Shown: positions 9,286-20,516 of the stretch, piece by piece | Numbering within the stretch: position 1 is the stretch's first letter | Layout of the letters: every line of letters starts with the position of its first letter | Assembly (NCBI RefSeq): GCF_036013935.1 | Contig: NZ_CP107902.1 | Span: forward strand, 4,931,001-4,995,000 | From: Streptomyces sp. NBC_00461 | GTDB taxonomy: Bacteria; Actinomycetota; Actinomycetes; Streptomycetales; Streptomycetaceae | Reading direction: 5' to 3' | Length of the DNA stretch: 64,000 bases | The notes under the pieces: generated by a model | The model's input: the letters and a program-made list of their open reading frames with translations, nothing else | The model's database searches: none | What the model was told of the DNA's origin: nothing | Program-made: the position numbers and the translations under genes

Positions 9286-9660
9286 GTGCAGATACGGATC
9301 TCGTGGCCCGCCGGCCACCTCACAGCGACACTCGACGACACTCCGACCGCCCAGGCCCTGACCAAGGCACTGCCCCTCGCCTCCACCGCCCGCACCTGGG
9401 GCGAGGAGGTCTACTTCGACACGGGCGTCTCTGTTCCACGTGAAACAGGCGCCCAACAGGTCGTGGACCCGGGCACGGTCGCTTTCTGGACCGACGGGGA
9501 CGCCCTCGCACTCCCCTACGGCCCGACACCGATCTCGCGAGGCGCCGAGTGCCGCCTCGCGAGCCCGTGCAACGTCCTGGGCCGCATCGACGGCGACCTC
9601 CGACTCCTCGCCACGGTCCGGGACGGCGACCCGGTACGGGTGGAACTCGTAGCCGAATAG
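9286..9660 (+). CDS. Cyclophilin-like fold protein
   Basis: A short protein (124 residues from GTG 9286) that starts straight into QIRISWPAGHLTATLDDTPTAQAL and contains WGEEVYFDTG and a central LALPYGPTPIS, the pattern of the small cyclophilin-like (PF04126-type) domain. The biochemical role of the family is unsettled. The frame is open up to 9160, but an earlier start would put the Rex operator in or against the coding region and add sequence that does not look like the family, so 9286 is preferred although its ribosome site is weak. It diverges from cydA and holds a one-mismatch parS in its coding region. It ends 7 bases before the convergent hisC-like gene. Confidence 0.72.
   Translation: MQIRISWPAGHLTATLDDTPTAQALTKALPLASTARTWGEEVYFDTGVSVPRETGAQQVVDPGTVAFWTDGDALALPYGPTPISRGAECRLASPCNVLGRIDGDLRLLATVRDGDPVRVELVAE
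9433..9446. promoter_or_regulatory. parS-like site (one mismatch, GTTCCACGTGAAAC)
   Basis: Differs from the consensus at one base in the left arm. It lies inside the cyclophilin-like gene, coding for VPRET. Confidence 0.7.
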
Positions 9661-9667
9661 CCCTGGT

Positions 9668-10747
9668 TCAGAGCTCCTTACGGAACCCTTCCGCCACCTT
9701 CAGGAAGATGTCGTTCGCCTCGGTCTCCCCGACCGTCACCCGGACACCCTCGCCCGGGAACGGCCGGACCACCACGCCGTGCTGCTCGCACGCCGCCGCG
9801 AACGCGACCGTGCTCTCCCCCAGCCGCAGCCACACGAAGTTGGCCTGGGTCTCGGGCACGGTCCAGCCCTGCGCGCGCAGCGTGTCGACCACGCGGTTGC
9901 GCTCGCAGACCAGCGAGCCGACCCGGCCGAGCAGTTCGTCCTCGGCCCGGAGCGAGGCGACGGCCGCCTCCTGCGCGAGCTGACTCACACCGAACGGCAC
10001 CGCCGTCTTGCGCAGGGCCGCCGCCACCGGCTCATGGGCGATCGCGAAACCGACCCGCAGACCCGCGAGGCCGTACGCCTTGGAGAACGTGCGCAGCACG
10101 CACACGTTCGGCCGCTCGCGGTACAGCTCCACACCGTCCGGCACTTCGATGTCGCGGATGAACTCGCGGTACGCCTCGTCCAGCACCACGAGCACATCGC
10201 TCGGCACCCGGTCGAGGAACCGCTCCAGCTCCGCCCGCCGTACGACCGTGCCGGTCGGGTTGTTGGGGTTGCAGACGAAGACGAGACGGGTCCGGTCGGT
10301 GATCGCCTCCGCCATCGCGTCCAGGTCGTGCACATCGCCCGGCGTCAGCGGCACCTGCACCGAGGTCGCGCCGCTGACCTGCGTGATGATCGGGTAGGCC
10401 TCGAAGGACCGCCAGGCGTAGATGACCTCGTCACCCGGGCCGCTGGTGGCCTGGATCAACTGCTGCGCGACGCCGACCGAACCGGTGCCGGTGGCCAGGT
10501 GGGCGAGCGGGACGCCGAAGCGGTCCGACAACTCGTTCATCAGGCCCGTGCACGCCATGTCCGGGTAGCGGTTGAAGGACGAGGCCGCGGCCGTCACGGT
10601 CTCCATCACGCCGGGCAGCGGCGGATAGGGGTTCTCGTTGGAGGACAGCTTGTAGGCCACCGGACCGCCGGCCGCGGCGGGCTTTCCCGGCTTGTAGGTG
10701 GGGATACCCTCCAGCTCGGCGCGCAGCTTGGGGCTCGTCTCGCTCAC
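9668..10747 (-). CDS. hisC: Histidinol-phosphate/aromatic aminotransferase
   Basis: A 359-residue PLP-dependent class I/II aminotransferase. The PLP lysine lies in [15 protein letters not shown] (about residue 220), with [11 protein letters not shown] near the start and CNPNNPTGT in the middle, all typical of HisC. In Streptomyces the main hisC is in the his operon, so this stand-alone copy may be a second HisC or an aromatic amino-acid aminotransferase. GTG 10747 is chosen because AGGAGG stands 6-7 bases before it; in-frame starts further out (10756 ATG, 10771 GTG) would contain that ribosome site. Confidence 0.88.
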   Translation of the reverse strand: MSETSPKLRAELEGIPTYKPGKPAAAGGPVAYKLSSNENPYPPLPGVMETVTAAASSFNRYPDMACTGLMNELSDRFGVPLAHLATGTGSVGVAQQLIQATSGPGDEVIYAWRSFEAYPIITQVSGATSVQVPLTPGDVHDLDAMAEAITDRTRLVFVCNPNNPTGTVVRRAELERFLDRVPSDVLVVLDEAYREFIRDIEVPDGVELYRERPNVCVLRTFSKAYGLAGLRVGFAIAHEPVAAALRKTAVPFGVSQLAQEAAVASLRAEDELLGRVGSLVCERNRVVDTLRAQGWTVPETQANFVWLRLGESTVAFAAACEQHGVVVRPFPGEGVRVTVGETEANDIFLKVAEGFRKEL

Positions 10748-11149
10748 CGCAGTCCTCCTCATGACCACCACCGGCTTCCAATACTGCTCACCTTATGAGG
10801 ATTCGGCGCCGCTGCGTACAGCTGAGGACAGACCTCATCCGTCACGCCCGCATCAGGGGCATCACCGCCCGTAGGCAGACGAATCGAGGGGGGCGTGATC
10901 ACATATATCTATGCGCCGGTGGCTCGCGCGGTGGCGCGCATCACCCGTGCAGGTGAGTTGAGACCTCTTCGAAACATCGGGGACTTGGCAGGCCCATGCG
11001 CGCCGACAAGTCACGTAGGTCCATTGGATCGTTCAACTGACATTGTTTCAAAGGTAGTTGACGGTATATGACCTTGCAGAAACGTGCCTGTCAACGCGTG
11101 CATATGCGTCCGCCCTACCCCACCGTATGAGCCCTACTATCGGCTCGCC
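10748..11149. other. Divergent intergenic region, hisC-like / LacI regulator
   Basis: About 400 bases without a gene, with AT-richer patches around 10900-10915 (ACATATATCTATG) and 11030-11075. TCAACT (11033-11038) and AGTTGA (11056-11061) form an interrupted inverted repeat that could be an operator for the adjacent LacI-type regulator. No RNA gene was recognised. Confidence 0.4.
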
Positions 11150-12262
11150 ATGACAGCAGCAGGGAAGCACCAGGTGAGCCGCGCGGAAACCTCACGCCGA
11201 GGCAGTCGGCCGGGCCGGGCGGGCATCAGAGACGTGGCCGCCGCCGCCGGAGTCTCCATCACGACCGTCTCCGACGCTCTCAACGGGAAGGGCCGGCTCC
11301 CGGACGCCACTCGACGCCATGTCCGCGAAGTCGCCGACCGACTGGGCTATCGCCCGTCCGCAGCGGCCCGAACGCTCCGTACCGGCAAGTCCGGCCTCAT
11401 CGGCCTGACCGTGACGACGTACGGGGATGAACCTTTCACCTTCACCGAATTCGCGTACTTCGCCGAGATGGCGCGCGCCGCCACCTCGGCCGCGCTCGCC
11501 CGCGGCTACGCCCTGGTCATCCTGCCCGCGACCTCGCGCCACGACGTGTGGTCGAACGTCGCGCTCGACGGCACGGTCGTCATCGACCCCTCCGACCAGG
11601 ACCCCGTCGTCAGCGAACTGGTCCGGCAGGGCCTGCCGGTCGTCTCCGACGGCCGCCCGGCCGGCTCGCTGCCGGTCACCGCGTGGGTCGACAACGACCA
11701 CGAGGCCGCCGTGCTCGGCATCCTCGACCACCTGGCCGACGCCGGCGCCCGCCGTATCGGCCTGCTGACGGGCACGACGACCGACACCTACACCCATCTG
11801 TCGACCACGGCGTACCTGCGCTGGTGCGAGCGCGTCGGCCAGGACCCGGTGTACGAGGCCTACCCGGCGCACGACCCGTGCGCGGGCGCCGTCGCCGCCG
11901 ACCGGCTGCTCGCCCGCCCCGACCGGCCCGACGCCGTCTACGGCCTGTTCGACCCGAACGGCACCGACCTGCTGGCCGCCGCCCGCCGCTACGGCCTGCG
12001 CGTACCGGACGACCTGCTTCTGGTCTGCTGCAGCGAATCCACCGTGTACGCCAGCACCGAGCCGCCGATCACCACGCTCTCGCTGAAGCCGCGCCGTATC
12101 GGCACGGCCGTGGTGCAACTCCTCATCGACGCGATCGAGGGGGTCGAATCGGACCAACCGGTCGAGCAGGTGATACCGACGGAGCTGATCGTGCGTACCT
12201 CGTCCCAGCGACGTCCGCCACGCACGACGGTCAGCGCGCCGCGGTCGCCTGAGGAAGAGTAG
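11150..12262 (+). CDS. LacI-family transcriptional regulator
   Basis: A DNA-binding repressor of about 370 residues. The N-terminal helix-turn-helix IRDVAAAAGVSITTVSDALNGKG and hinge RLGYRPSAAARTLRTG are clear, followed by a periplasmic-binding-protein-like effector domain (IGLTVTTYG; GILDHLADAGARRIGLLTG; DAVYGLFDPNG). The ligand is not evident and no sugar transport genes adjoin. The start is uncertain: ATG 11150 has no good ribosome site, while in-frame GTG 11174 follows AGGGAAG. It is transcribed away from the hisC-like gene across a 400-base gap. Confidence 0.88.
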   Translation: MTAAGKHQVSRAETSRRGSRPGRAGIRDVAAAAGVSITTVSDALNGKGRLPDATRRHVREVADRLGYRPSAAARTLRTGKSGLIGLTVTTYGDEPFTFTEFAYFAEMARAATSAALARGYALVILPATSRHDVWSNVALDGTVVIDPSDQDPVVSELVRQGLPVVSDGRPAGSLPVTAWVDNDHEAAVLGILDHLADAGARRIGLLTGTTTDTYTHLSTTAYLRWCERVGQDPVYEAYPAHDPCAGAVAADRLLARPDRPDAVYGLFDPNGTDLLAAARRYGLRVPDDLLLVCCSESTVYASTEPPITTLSLKPRRIGTAVVQLLIDAIEGVESDQPVEQVIPTELIVRTSSQRRPPRTTVSAPRSPEEE

Positions 12263-12463
12263 AACAGCGGCCGTCAGCATGCGGTCGAAGCCCTGCCCAA
12301 TCGGGGCGAAAGCCGCGGTGAACTGGACTCTTACTCCGATTCACCACCCCTGGGTCATCACATGGCGCGATCGGCATTCCTATGATGGGCCCACGACACC
12401 GCGGGCCGCTGCGACCAGGCAGTCCGACGCGGTGCAGATGCGGCGCGATGGTGGAGGGGTCTG

Positions 12464-13540
12464 ATGACTCAGGGGGCCGGTCAGGGACCCGAGGTGGAGC
12501 GAACGGCGACGTTGCGCGACTTCCGGGTACCGGCGTATGTCCACGAGACCGGTCCGTACGGCCACAGCACTCACCCCGGTGATGTCGCCGCGTCCCACGA
12601 GGAGACGTATCCGGAGGGGTACACGCCGACCGCGCGTGACCTGCCGGTCATCAACCGCGGTGACACGCTTCAGGTGAGCGTCGACCCCGCCTCCCTCGCG
12701 GACCCGGAGCAGACGGACGGCGCGGGTCCGCTGTACGTCGTCGGTGACGTGCACGGCTATGTCGACGAGTTGGTGGCCGCCCTCCAGGAACAGGGCCTCA
12801 TCGACGCCGCGGCCAACTGGTGCGCGGGCACCTCCCGGCTGTGGTTCCTCGGCGACTTCACCGACCGCGGCCCGGACGGCATCGGCGTCATCGACCTCGT
12901 GATGCGCCTGTCCGCGGAGGCGGCCGCCGCCGGCGGCTACTGCAAGGCGCTCATGGGCAACCACGAACTGCTGCTGCTGGGCGCCAAGCGGTTCGGCGAC
13001 ACCCCCGTCAACTCCGGAGCGGGCACCGCCACCTTCCAGGCGGCCTGGCTGCTCAACGGCGGCCAGAAGACCGACATGGACCGCCTCCAGGACCACCACC
13101 TGCAGTGGATGGCGCGCCTCGACGCGGTCGAGGAGGAGGACGGCTATCTGCTCGTCCACTCCGACACCACCGCCTATCTCGACTACGGCGACTCCATCGA
13201 GGCGGTCAACGACACCGTCCGCGAAACGCTCACGCGCAACGACGCCGACGAGTGCTGGGACCTGTTCCGCAAGCTCACCAAGCGGTTCTCCTTCCGCGAC
13301 GAGGGCGGTGCAGACGCCGTACGCTCCCTGCTGGATACGTACGGCGGCACGCGGATCGTTCACGGCCACAGCCCCATTCCCTACCTGCTGGGCGAGGTCG
13401 GCTCCGAGGACGGTGAGGACAGCGCGGGGCCCGTGGTCGAAGGGCCGCACGTCTACGCCGAGGGCCTGGCCATCGCGATGGACGGCGGAGTGACCATGGC
13501 CGGAAAGCTGTTGGTCCAGCAACTTCCCCTGGATATCTGA
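12464..13540 (+). CDS. Calcineurin-like metallophosphoesterase
   Basis: A 358-residue cytosolic phosphatase with all metal-site motifs in order: GDVHG (YVVGDVHGYVDEL), GDFTDRG, GNHE (MGNHELLLLG) and a C-terminal HGHSPI. The arrangement is that of PPP-type Ser/Thr phosphatases and Ap4A hydrolase relatives, so the substrate may be a phosphoprotein or a dinucleotide. About 85 residues of less conserved sequence precede the domain. ATG 12464 follows GGAGGGG closely. Confidence 0.88.
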   Translation: MTQGAGQGPEVERTATLRDFRVPAYVHETGPYGHSTHPGDVAASHEETYPEGYTPTARDLPVINRGDTLQVSVDPASLADPEQTDGAGPLYVVGDVHGYVDELVAALQEQGLIDAAANWCAGTSRLWFLGDFTDRGPDGIGVIDLVMRLSAEAAAAGGYCKALMGNHELLLLGAKRFGDTPVNSGAGTATFQAAWLLNGGQKTDMDRLQDHHLQWMARLDAVEEEDGYLLVHSDTTAYLDYGDSIEAVNDTVRETLTRNDADECWDLFRKLTKRFSFRDEGGADAVRSLLDTYGGTRIVHGHSPIPYLLGEVGSEDGEDSAGPVVEGPHVYAEGLAIAMDGGVTMAGKLLVQQLPLDI

Positions 13541-13738
13541 ACGTTCACAGGGCAGGCGCCCGTGCATGGAGGAATCGCGATAAACAACGCAGGCCAGGGC
13601 CCAATTTCTGTAACCCCCTGTCACCGCGTGCCGTCGCCGCTCTACCATCGGCTTATCCGTAGCAGGCTCCCCTCCGTTTCTGCCCGACGGCTCGTTGGCA
13701 TGCGAGCCCCAAGCCCTACGGAGCATCGGGGGATGCAC

Positions 13739-14608
13739 ATGAACAGCGTTCCGCAGCACCTGCTGAGCGAGGACCGCCAGGAGTACGAGCGGGTCCTCGA
13801 CGAGGCGCTGCGCTCCGCCCCAAACCGCCCGGAACTGGCCGCTGTCGGACAGCGGCTCAACCCCGAACAGCTGCGCACCATGGCGCTCAACGCCACCGCG
13901 ATCATCACGGTGGCAGCGGCGACCGAGTACCAGCACTACGTGAAGGTTCGCGAGGAACTGCGCCGTCCGGCGCCGTCAACCCCTTCGCCCACCCGCGAGT
14001 CCGGCTCCTCAGGAGAGTCGGGCATGGGCGGCGCGATGGGGCTCGCCACCACCCTCGGCGAGGCCGCCGAGCCGGCCGGCGCGGGCGCCGTCGCCGTCGC
14101 CGCCGTCCTCACCCCCGTCCTCGCCGGAACAGCCGCGGTGATCTTCCTGCTCGTCGGCTACATCATCAAATCGCTCGACTCCAAACAGGTGTTCGGCAAG
14201 ACCATGATCACCGCGGGTTGGGTGTTCGGCGCCATGACCGCGGCCGCGATCCTGGTCGCCGCCGTCGGGCTGCTGCTCACCGCGCTGCGCAACCGGCCCT
14301 CGCTCGAGACCGGCCTGTACGGCGAAGTCAGCGAGGAAGTGGCCAGGGCCAGGGAAGCCTGGCACACGGCGCTCCTGGAGCGCGGCATCATGCCGTTCCT
14401 CCGGGAAGCCCTGGCCGACCCCGGCACGGCCGCGGTACTGCACACCACGACACCGTCGACGCCGACCAGTCGTATGCCGCATCTCGGCTACGGCCGCCCG
14501 GGCTTCAGCAGCCCGGACGACGGCTCGGACCCCGGCTCACGCCCGAGCTTCAGCAGCCCGGACTACTCCAGCCCGGACTTCGGAGGCCCGGAACACCAGC
14601 CGGAGTAA
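13739..14608 (+). CDS. Two-helix membrane protein with FSSPD-repeat tail
   Basis: Not recognised as a characterised family; probably Streptomyces-specific. About 289 residues: an acidic helical N-terminal region, two hydrophobic helices (VLTPVLAGTAAVIFLLVGY; FGAMTAAAILVAAVGLLL), a charged stretch (EEVARAREAWHTALLERG) and a tail with FSSPD, FSSPD, YSSPD, DFGGPE repeats. ATG 13739 is preferred with GGGGG 6 bases upstream; ATG 13733 is also possible. The helices are separated by a short SLDSKQVFGK loop, so both ends may face the same side. Confidence 0.75.
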   Translation: MNSVPQHLLSEDRQEYERVLDEALRSAPNRPELAAVGQRLNPEQLRTMALNATAIITVAAATEYQHYVKVREELRRPAPSTPSPTRESGSSGESGMGGAMGLATTLGEAAEPAGAGAVAVAAVLTPVLAGTAAVIFLLVGYIIKSLDSKQVFGKTMITAGWVFGAMTAAAILVAAVGLLLTALRNRPSLETGLYGEVSEEVARAREAWHTALLERGIMPFLREALADPGTAAVLHTTTPSTPTSRMPHLGYGRPGFSSPDDGSDPGSRPSFSSPDYSSPDFGGPEHQPE

Positions 14609-14612
14609 CCGC

Positions 14613-14671
14613 CGGCTTGCGCCCTCCGCACCAAAGGGACCCGTCAGGATCCGCCGGGGGAGCGCAAGCCG
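14613..14671. terminator. Inverted repeat between convergent genes
   Basis: CGGCTTGCGC (14613-14622) and GCGCAAGCCG (14662-14671) pair perfectly around a 39-base loop, just after the membrane-protein gene and downstream of thiC on the other strand. The large loop makes it a weaker terminator call. Confidence 0.45.
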
Positions 14672-14767
14672 AATGTTGATGCGTCTCGACGGCTCCGCCC
14701 CACGGCATCTCACGCCGCAGAGCGGGACCGTCTTCCACGTCGGCGGCGCGACCCGCTCCGGCGTGCG

Positions 14768-16745
<1,978 letters not shown>

Positions 16746-16823
16746 TGCAAAGGTGCCTCCACGCTAGCGTCAATTCGGGCGCGCTGAACAGAGGGCCCCT
16801 GTCGTTCTTGCGATGATCTGGCG

Positions 16824-18317
16824 GTGACCACGACGCATCGGCCCCCGTACCCGCCTCCGGAGCCGCCCCATGGGCCCGGCTCCGGAAACGGCCATGGCTC
16901 GGGTGCTGGGCACCACCACGCACCTCGACCCGACGAGGGGCACGACCACGGGCCAGACCACGGGCCCGCAACCGGTGCGGGGCACGAGCACGCCCCTGGT
17001 TCCGGTGGCGGGCACGGTCACTCGCACAGCCACGGTCCCGCGGCTCCCGTCTCCAAGCACCTGCGCAAGGTCATCGCGGCGATCCTCATCCCGTTCAGCG
17101 TGGCCGTGGTGGTCGGCCTGGTGGTGCTGTGGCCCGGCGGAGCCCCGCCGCATGCGCGCACCGGCGTGGGATTCGACCGGCAGACCCAGCAGGCGACGGT
17201 CACCAAGGTCTTGAGCGTGAGCTGCAAGTCGGTGAACGCCTCGGGTGAGAGCCCGACCGGCGACACCTCCACCGCCGAGGGTTCCTCCGCCCAGCAGGAG
17301 GCGAACGGCACCTGCAAGAAGGCGACGATCCGCGTCGACACCGGCAAGGACAAGGGCCGTGCGTTCACCGAGATCGTGCAGCCGGACCAGTCGCGGCAGC
17401 TGCACGAGGGCGAGAAGGTGGTCGCCGCCTACGAGCCCTCGGCACCCAAGGACCTGCAGTACTCGGTCGCTGACGTCAACCGCAGGTTCCCCATGGCGTT
17501 GCTCGCCGGTATTTTCGCGCTCGCCGTCGTGGTGGTGGGCCGGATGCGCGGCCTCATGGCACTGGTCGCGCTGGCCGTCAGCTTCATGGTGCTGACGTTC
17601 TTCATCCTGCCCGCGGTTCTGCAGGGCTCGAACCCACTGCTCGTGGCGGTGATCGGGTCGAGCGCCATCATGCTGATCGCCCTCTACATGTGCCACGGTC
17701 TGTCGGCCCGTACGTCCGTGGCGGTGCTGGGGACCCTACTGTCGCTCGTGCTGATCGGCCTGCTCGGCTCCGGGTTCATCGGCTGGGCCGCGCTGACCGG
17801 CAACACGGACGACAACACCGGTCTGATCCACGGCCTGTACCCCTCGATCGACATGAGCGGTCTACTGCTGGCGGGCGTCATCATCGGCTCGCTCGGCGTC
17901 CTCGACGACGTGACGGTCACCCAGACGTCGGCGGTGTGGGAGTTGCACGAGGCGAATCCGTCGATGGGCTGGCGGGGGCTGTACCGGGCGGGCATCCGCA
18001 TCGGCCGAGACCACATCGCGTCCGTCGTCAACACCCTCGTCCTTGCCTACGCCGGCGCCGCGCTGCCGTTGCTGCTGCTCTTCTCCATCGCGCAGAGCAG
18101 CGTGGGGACGGTCGCCAACAGCGAGCTGGTGGCGGAGGAGATCGTGCGCACGCTGGTGGGCTCGATCGGCCTGGTCGCCTCGGTGCCGGTCACGACACTG
18201 CTCGCGGCTCTGGTGGTCGCGGCCGACCGTCCGGGTCCGGAGTCGGCGACTGCGACGGCCGGCGCAGGAGCACCTGCCCTGGCACGCACGGGGCGAGGCC
18301 GGCGCCGCAAGCACTGA
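16824..18317 (+). CDS. YibE/F-family membrane protein with His-rich N-terminus
   Basis: A 497-residue membrane protein. Residues 1-75 are rich in Gly, Pro and His (GHHHAP, GHDHGPDHG, GHGHSHSHGP), resembling metal-binding tails. One helix (residues about 85-110) is followed by an extracytoplasmic stretch with two cysteines and then about seven helices with the YibE/F signature region (GGLGVLDDVTV-like: SLGVLDDVTVTQTSA; ANPSMGWRGLYRAGIRIGRDHI). The family's function is unknown; the His tail suggests metal contact but this is inference. GTG 16824 has a poor ribosome site. It lies beside ssgA, as in S. coelicolor. Confidence 0.85.
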   Translation: MTTTHRPPYPPPEPPHGPGSGNGHGSGAGHHHAPRPDEGHDHGPDHGPATGAGHEHAPGSGGGHGHSHSHGPAAPVSKHLRKVIAAILIPFSVAVVVGLVVLWPGGAPPHARTGVGFDRQTQQATVTKVLSVSCKSVNASGESPTGDTSTAEGSSAQQEANGTCKKATIRVDTGKDKGRAFTEIVQPDQSRQLHEGEKVVAAYEPSAPKDLQYSVADVNRRFPMALLAGIFALAVVVVGRMRGLMALVALAVSFMVLTFFILPAVLQGSNPLLVAVIGSSAIMLIALYMCHGLSARTSVAVLGTLLSLVLIGLLGSGFIGWAALTGNTDDNTGLIHGLYPSIDMSGLLLAGVIIGSLGVLDDVTVTQTSAVWELHEANPSMGWRGLYRAGIRIGRDHIASVVNTLVLAYAGAALPLLLLFSIAQSSVGTVANSELVAEEIVRTLVGSIGLVASVPVTTLLAALVVAADRPGPESATATAGAGAPALARTGRGRRRKH

Positions 18318-18439
18318 GACGGGCGGAGGCCCGGCGGGCGTGCGTGCGTGCGTGCAACCAGCGGGAGGTCTGAGACCGTTGGGCCCGCCTGCCCGGAGAG
18401 AAGCGTTACTGCGCCCTCCACGTCCAACGCGGACGCTTT

Positions 18440-18470
18440 TCCGGCCAGCTCCGGCCAGTTCCGGCCGCGT
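18440..18470 (+). repeat. Three 10-bp TCCGGCCAGC-like direct repeats
   Basis: TCCGGCCAGC, TCCGGCCAGT and TCCGGCCGCG stand in tandem in the gap between two convergent genes. A (CGTG)4 run lies nearby at 18339-18354. Probably slippage products. Confidence 0.6.
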
Positions 18471-18484
18471 CCCCCGTCTCCGCT

Positions 18485-18922
18485 TCAGCCCGCGCTCTGC
18501 TCTTCCGCCAGGATGCGGTCCAGCGCCTCGTCGAGGTGGGCGTCGAAGTCCTCAAGAGAACCCTCCTGGCCGAGGGGCACCAGCTTGTCGGTGCGGTCGA
18601 GGAAGGCGATGAGCGGTGCCGTGGACGAGCGGAACAGCGCCTGGTCGCCGCCGACCTGTAGGCGGATCAGGACCTCTGTCAGCGAGTCGGGTTCGACGGG
18701 CGAGACGCGCACGTCCCCCTCCCCGCTCGGGCGGTTCACCCCGTCGATGAGCAGCTCACGTCCGAACGCCCAGGTCACCGGCGCGTCCCCGGGCAGATGG
18801 AAGGTCAGCCGCACGGCATAGGGATCGCCTGTCTCGTAGCGCAGCTCCACCGGGATACGGAAGGAAAGCTCCTCGGACACGAGAAAGCTCATCATGACCT
18901 CTGCCTGTACGGACTCGCGCAT
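18485..18922 (-). CDS. ssgA: Sporulation cell-division activator SsgA
   Basis: A 145-residue SsgA-like protein (SALP), nearly matching S. coelicolor SsgA in the parts I know (MRESVQAEVMMSFLVSEE; DAPVTWAFGRELL; FDAHLDEALDRILAEEQ). SsgA localises to future septum sites and stimulates septation by promoting SsgB/FtsZ recruitment in aerial hyphae. ATG 18922 is the family start. It lies about 100 bases downstream of ssgR on the same strand, matching the known activation of ssgA by SsgR. No HTH or catalytic motif is expected. Confidence 0.96.
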   Translation of the reverse strand: MRESVQAEVMMSFLVSEELSFRIPVELRYETGDPYAVRLTFHLPGDAPVTWAFGRELLIDGVNRPSGEGDVRVSPVEPDSLTEVLIRLQVGGDQALFRSSTAPLIAFLDRTDKLVPLGQEGSLEDFDAHLDEALDRILAEEQSAG

Positions 18923-19022
18923 CGCCTACCCCGTCGTGTGAAGCCGACCCGGCTGGGAAATGATCCCCTGACATTGGTGGCATCTTGCTGAACGTACACG
19001 GCAGATCACAAGGAGTGAGTTT

Positions 19023-19958
19023 TCAGATACTGATAGAGATCGCGAGTGACCCCAGCAGTCGGCCGATTTCGCACTGCAGTTGCTGGGCCGCGGACACCAA
19101 CCGGTCGGCCTGATGAGAAGGCAGGGAGATGGCCAGCGTCGCCGCCGTCGTACCCACAGTGATCGGAATGGCCGCGCAGACCGTCCCCAGCGCGTACTCC
19201 TGCCGCTCCGTCACCGGTCCCATCCGCCGCGTTCGCTCGAGCCGCCGGAGCAGGGTGTGGCTGTCCCGCACCGTGTACGGGGTGAGGGACTGCACGGGGT
19301 AGCGGTCGAGGTGGTCACGGCGGGCGTCTTCGTCCAGCTGGGAGAGCAGACACTGACCGATCGCGTGCGCGTGCGCCGTCTCGCGGAAGTCGGCCCACTC
19401 CTCGGCCGCCGGATTGGCCGGGGTGTCGGAAACGCACCTGACCTCGATCTCGCCGTCCCGGTACACGGCGTAGTACACGGGCACACCGATCGCGTCCCGC
19501 CAGCCGGCCAGTGCGTCGACGATCGTGCTGCGACGTTTCTGCTGGGCTCCGCTGCCGCTCAGCCGCACAGCCGCCTCACCGAGGAAGAACAAGCCCTTGT
19601 CCCGGCTGAGATAGCCCTCGTGGACCAGGGTGCGCAGCAGGTGATACGCCGTCGGAAGCGCCAGACCCGTCTCGCGGGCCAGCTGTTTGGCGGGGGCTCC
19701 GTGCGCGTGCTCGGCGACGCATTCCAGCAGACGCATCGCGCGCTGGACGGATCCGATGAGTGTCGCGGACTGCGACGGCGCGGGAGGGTCCGCCGGGGGC
19801 GGCTGCGCCGGGGGTGCGGTCAGGCGCGACGGTGCGGGTGGTGCGGTCGCGCGCTCCTGCGTCGAGGGACCCGGCTGTTCGGGAGGCCTGATGCGGCGTC
19901 CCGGGGTCGGAGCGGGCACTGCGTGGGGGTCAGTGAGTGCGGTGTCTACCGTGGCCAA
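19023..19958 (-). CDS. ssgR: IclR-family regulator SsgR
   Basis: The activator of ssgA. Residues 1-70 are Pro/Ala-rich and probably disordered. A winged helix follows (SVQRAMRLLECVAEHAHGAPA, then LARETGLALPTAYHLLRTLVHEGYLS), then the IclR effector domain (YYAVYRDGEIEVRCVSD; AHAIGQCLLSQLD; GTVCAAIPI). TTG 19958 is chosen because GGGAG lies about 8 bases upstream. The long tail is unusual for IclR proteins, so an internal start cannot be excluded. It directly precedes ssgA. Confidence 0.93.
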   Translation of the reverse strand: MATVDTALTDPHAVPAPTPGRRIRPPEQPGPSTQERATAPPAPSRLTAPPAQPPPADPPAPSQSATLIGSVQRAMRLLECVAEHAHGAPAKQLARETGLALPTAYHLLRTLVHEGYLSRDKGLFFLGEAAVRLSGSGAQQKRRSTIVDALAGWRDAIGVPVYYAVYRDGEIEVRCVSDTPANPAAEEWADFRETAHAHAIGQCLLSQLDEDARRDHLDRYPVQSLTPYTVRDSHTLLRRLERTRRMGPVTERQEYALGTVCAAIPITVGTTAATLAISLPSHQADRLVSAAQQLQCEIGRLLGSLAISISI

Positions 19959-20155
19959 GGGTCACTCCCGAAGCGCGAGGGGGCAGCCCGTGCTGGGGAA
20001 CACGGGTGGGGGTGTACGCCGCTCGCGGGGTCGTCCCCGCGTCGAATTCCGGACTCTATTCGCCCGCTGCCGCCTTGAGGCGGCCGGTCCGGAAAACTTC
20101 CCTCGCGCGAGGGAACCGGTGATTCCTGTTACCGATCACCGGTGTCCCAGGGCCC

Positions 20156-20368
20156 TCACCAGTCGCTACGTGAGGACGAGCTCGACGTGAACTTCCGTAC
20201 GACGTAAATCAGTCCGCCGACCAGTGCGACGAAGACCAGAAGCTTGAACAGCAGCCCGATGAAGAAGCCGACGACTGTGGCTATCAGCCCGCCGAAGACG
20301 ACCAGGGCGATGACCGGCACCGCGATCCACTTCACCCACCACGGCAGTCCGCCGAAGATCTCACCCAT
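20156..20368 (-). CDS. Small membrane protein (DUF5326-like)
   Basis: A 70-residue protein with two adjoining hydrophobic helices (WWVKWIAVPVIALVVFGGLI and GFFIGLLFKLLVFVALVGGL), a short YVVRKF basic turn and a Ser/Arg-rich tail. It resembles the uncharacterised Streptomyces DUF5326 family. ATG 20368 follows AAGGACGAGG. Function unknown. Confidence 0.8.
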   Translation of the reverse strand: MGEIFGGLPWWVKWIAVPVIALVVFGGLIATVVGFFIGLLFKLLVFVALVGGLIYVVRKFTSSSSSRSDW

Positions 20369-20516
20369 TGCCTCGTCCTTAACTCTCCGCCCGGCTGCTG
20401 TGCAGGGGCCCTTTGATGTCCTGCACTCGATGCTAGGGCCGGCGGGGGCCTCAGCGGGGGCCTCGCACCCCTTGTCCTCCCCTGACTGTTCCCCTAGGGA
20501 ACCCCGAGAGGGCGGG

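Noticed and set aside
16824..17040. His/Gly-rich start of the YibE/F gene as a frameshifted or non-coding stretch
   Set aside because: The frame continues without a break into the membrane domain, and codon third positions remain GC-rich, so it is probably translated.
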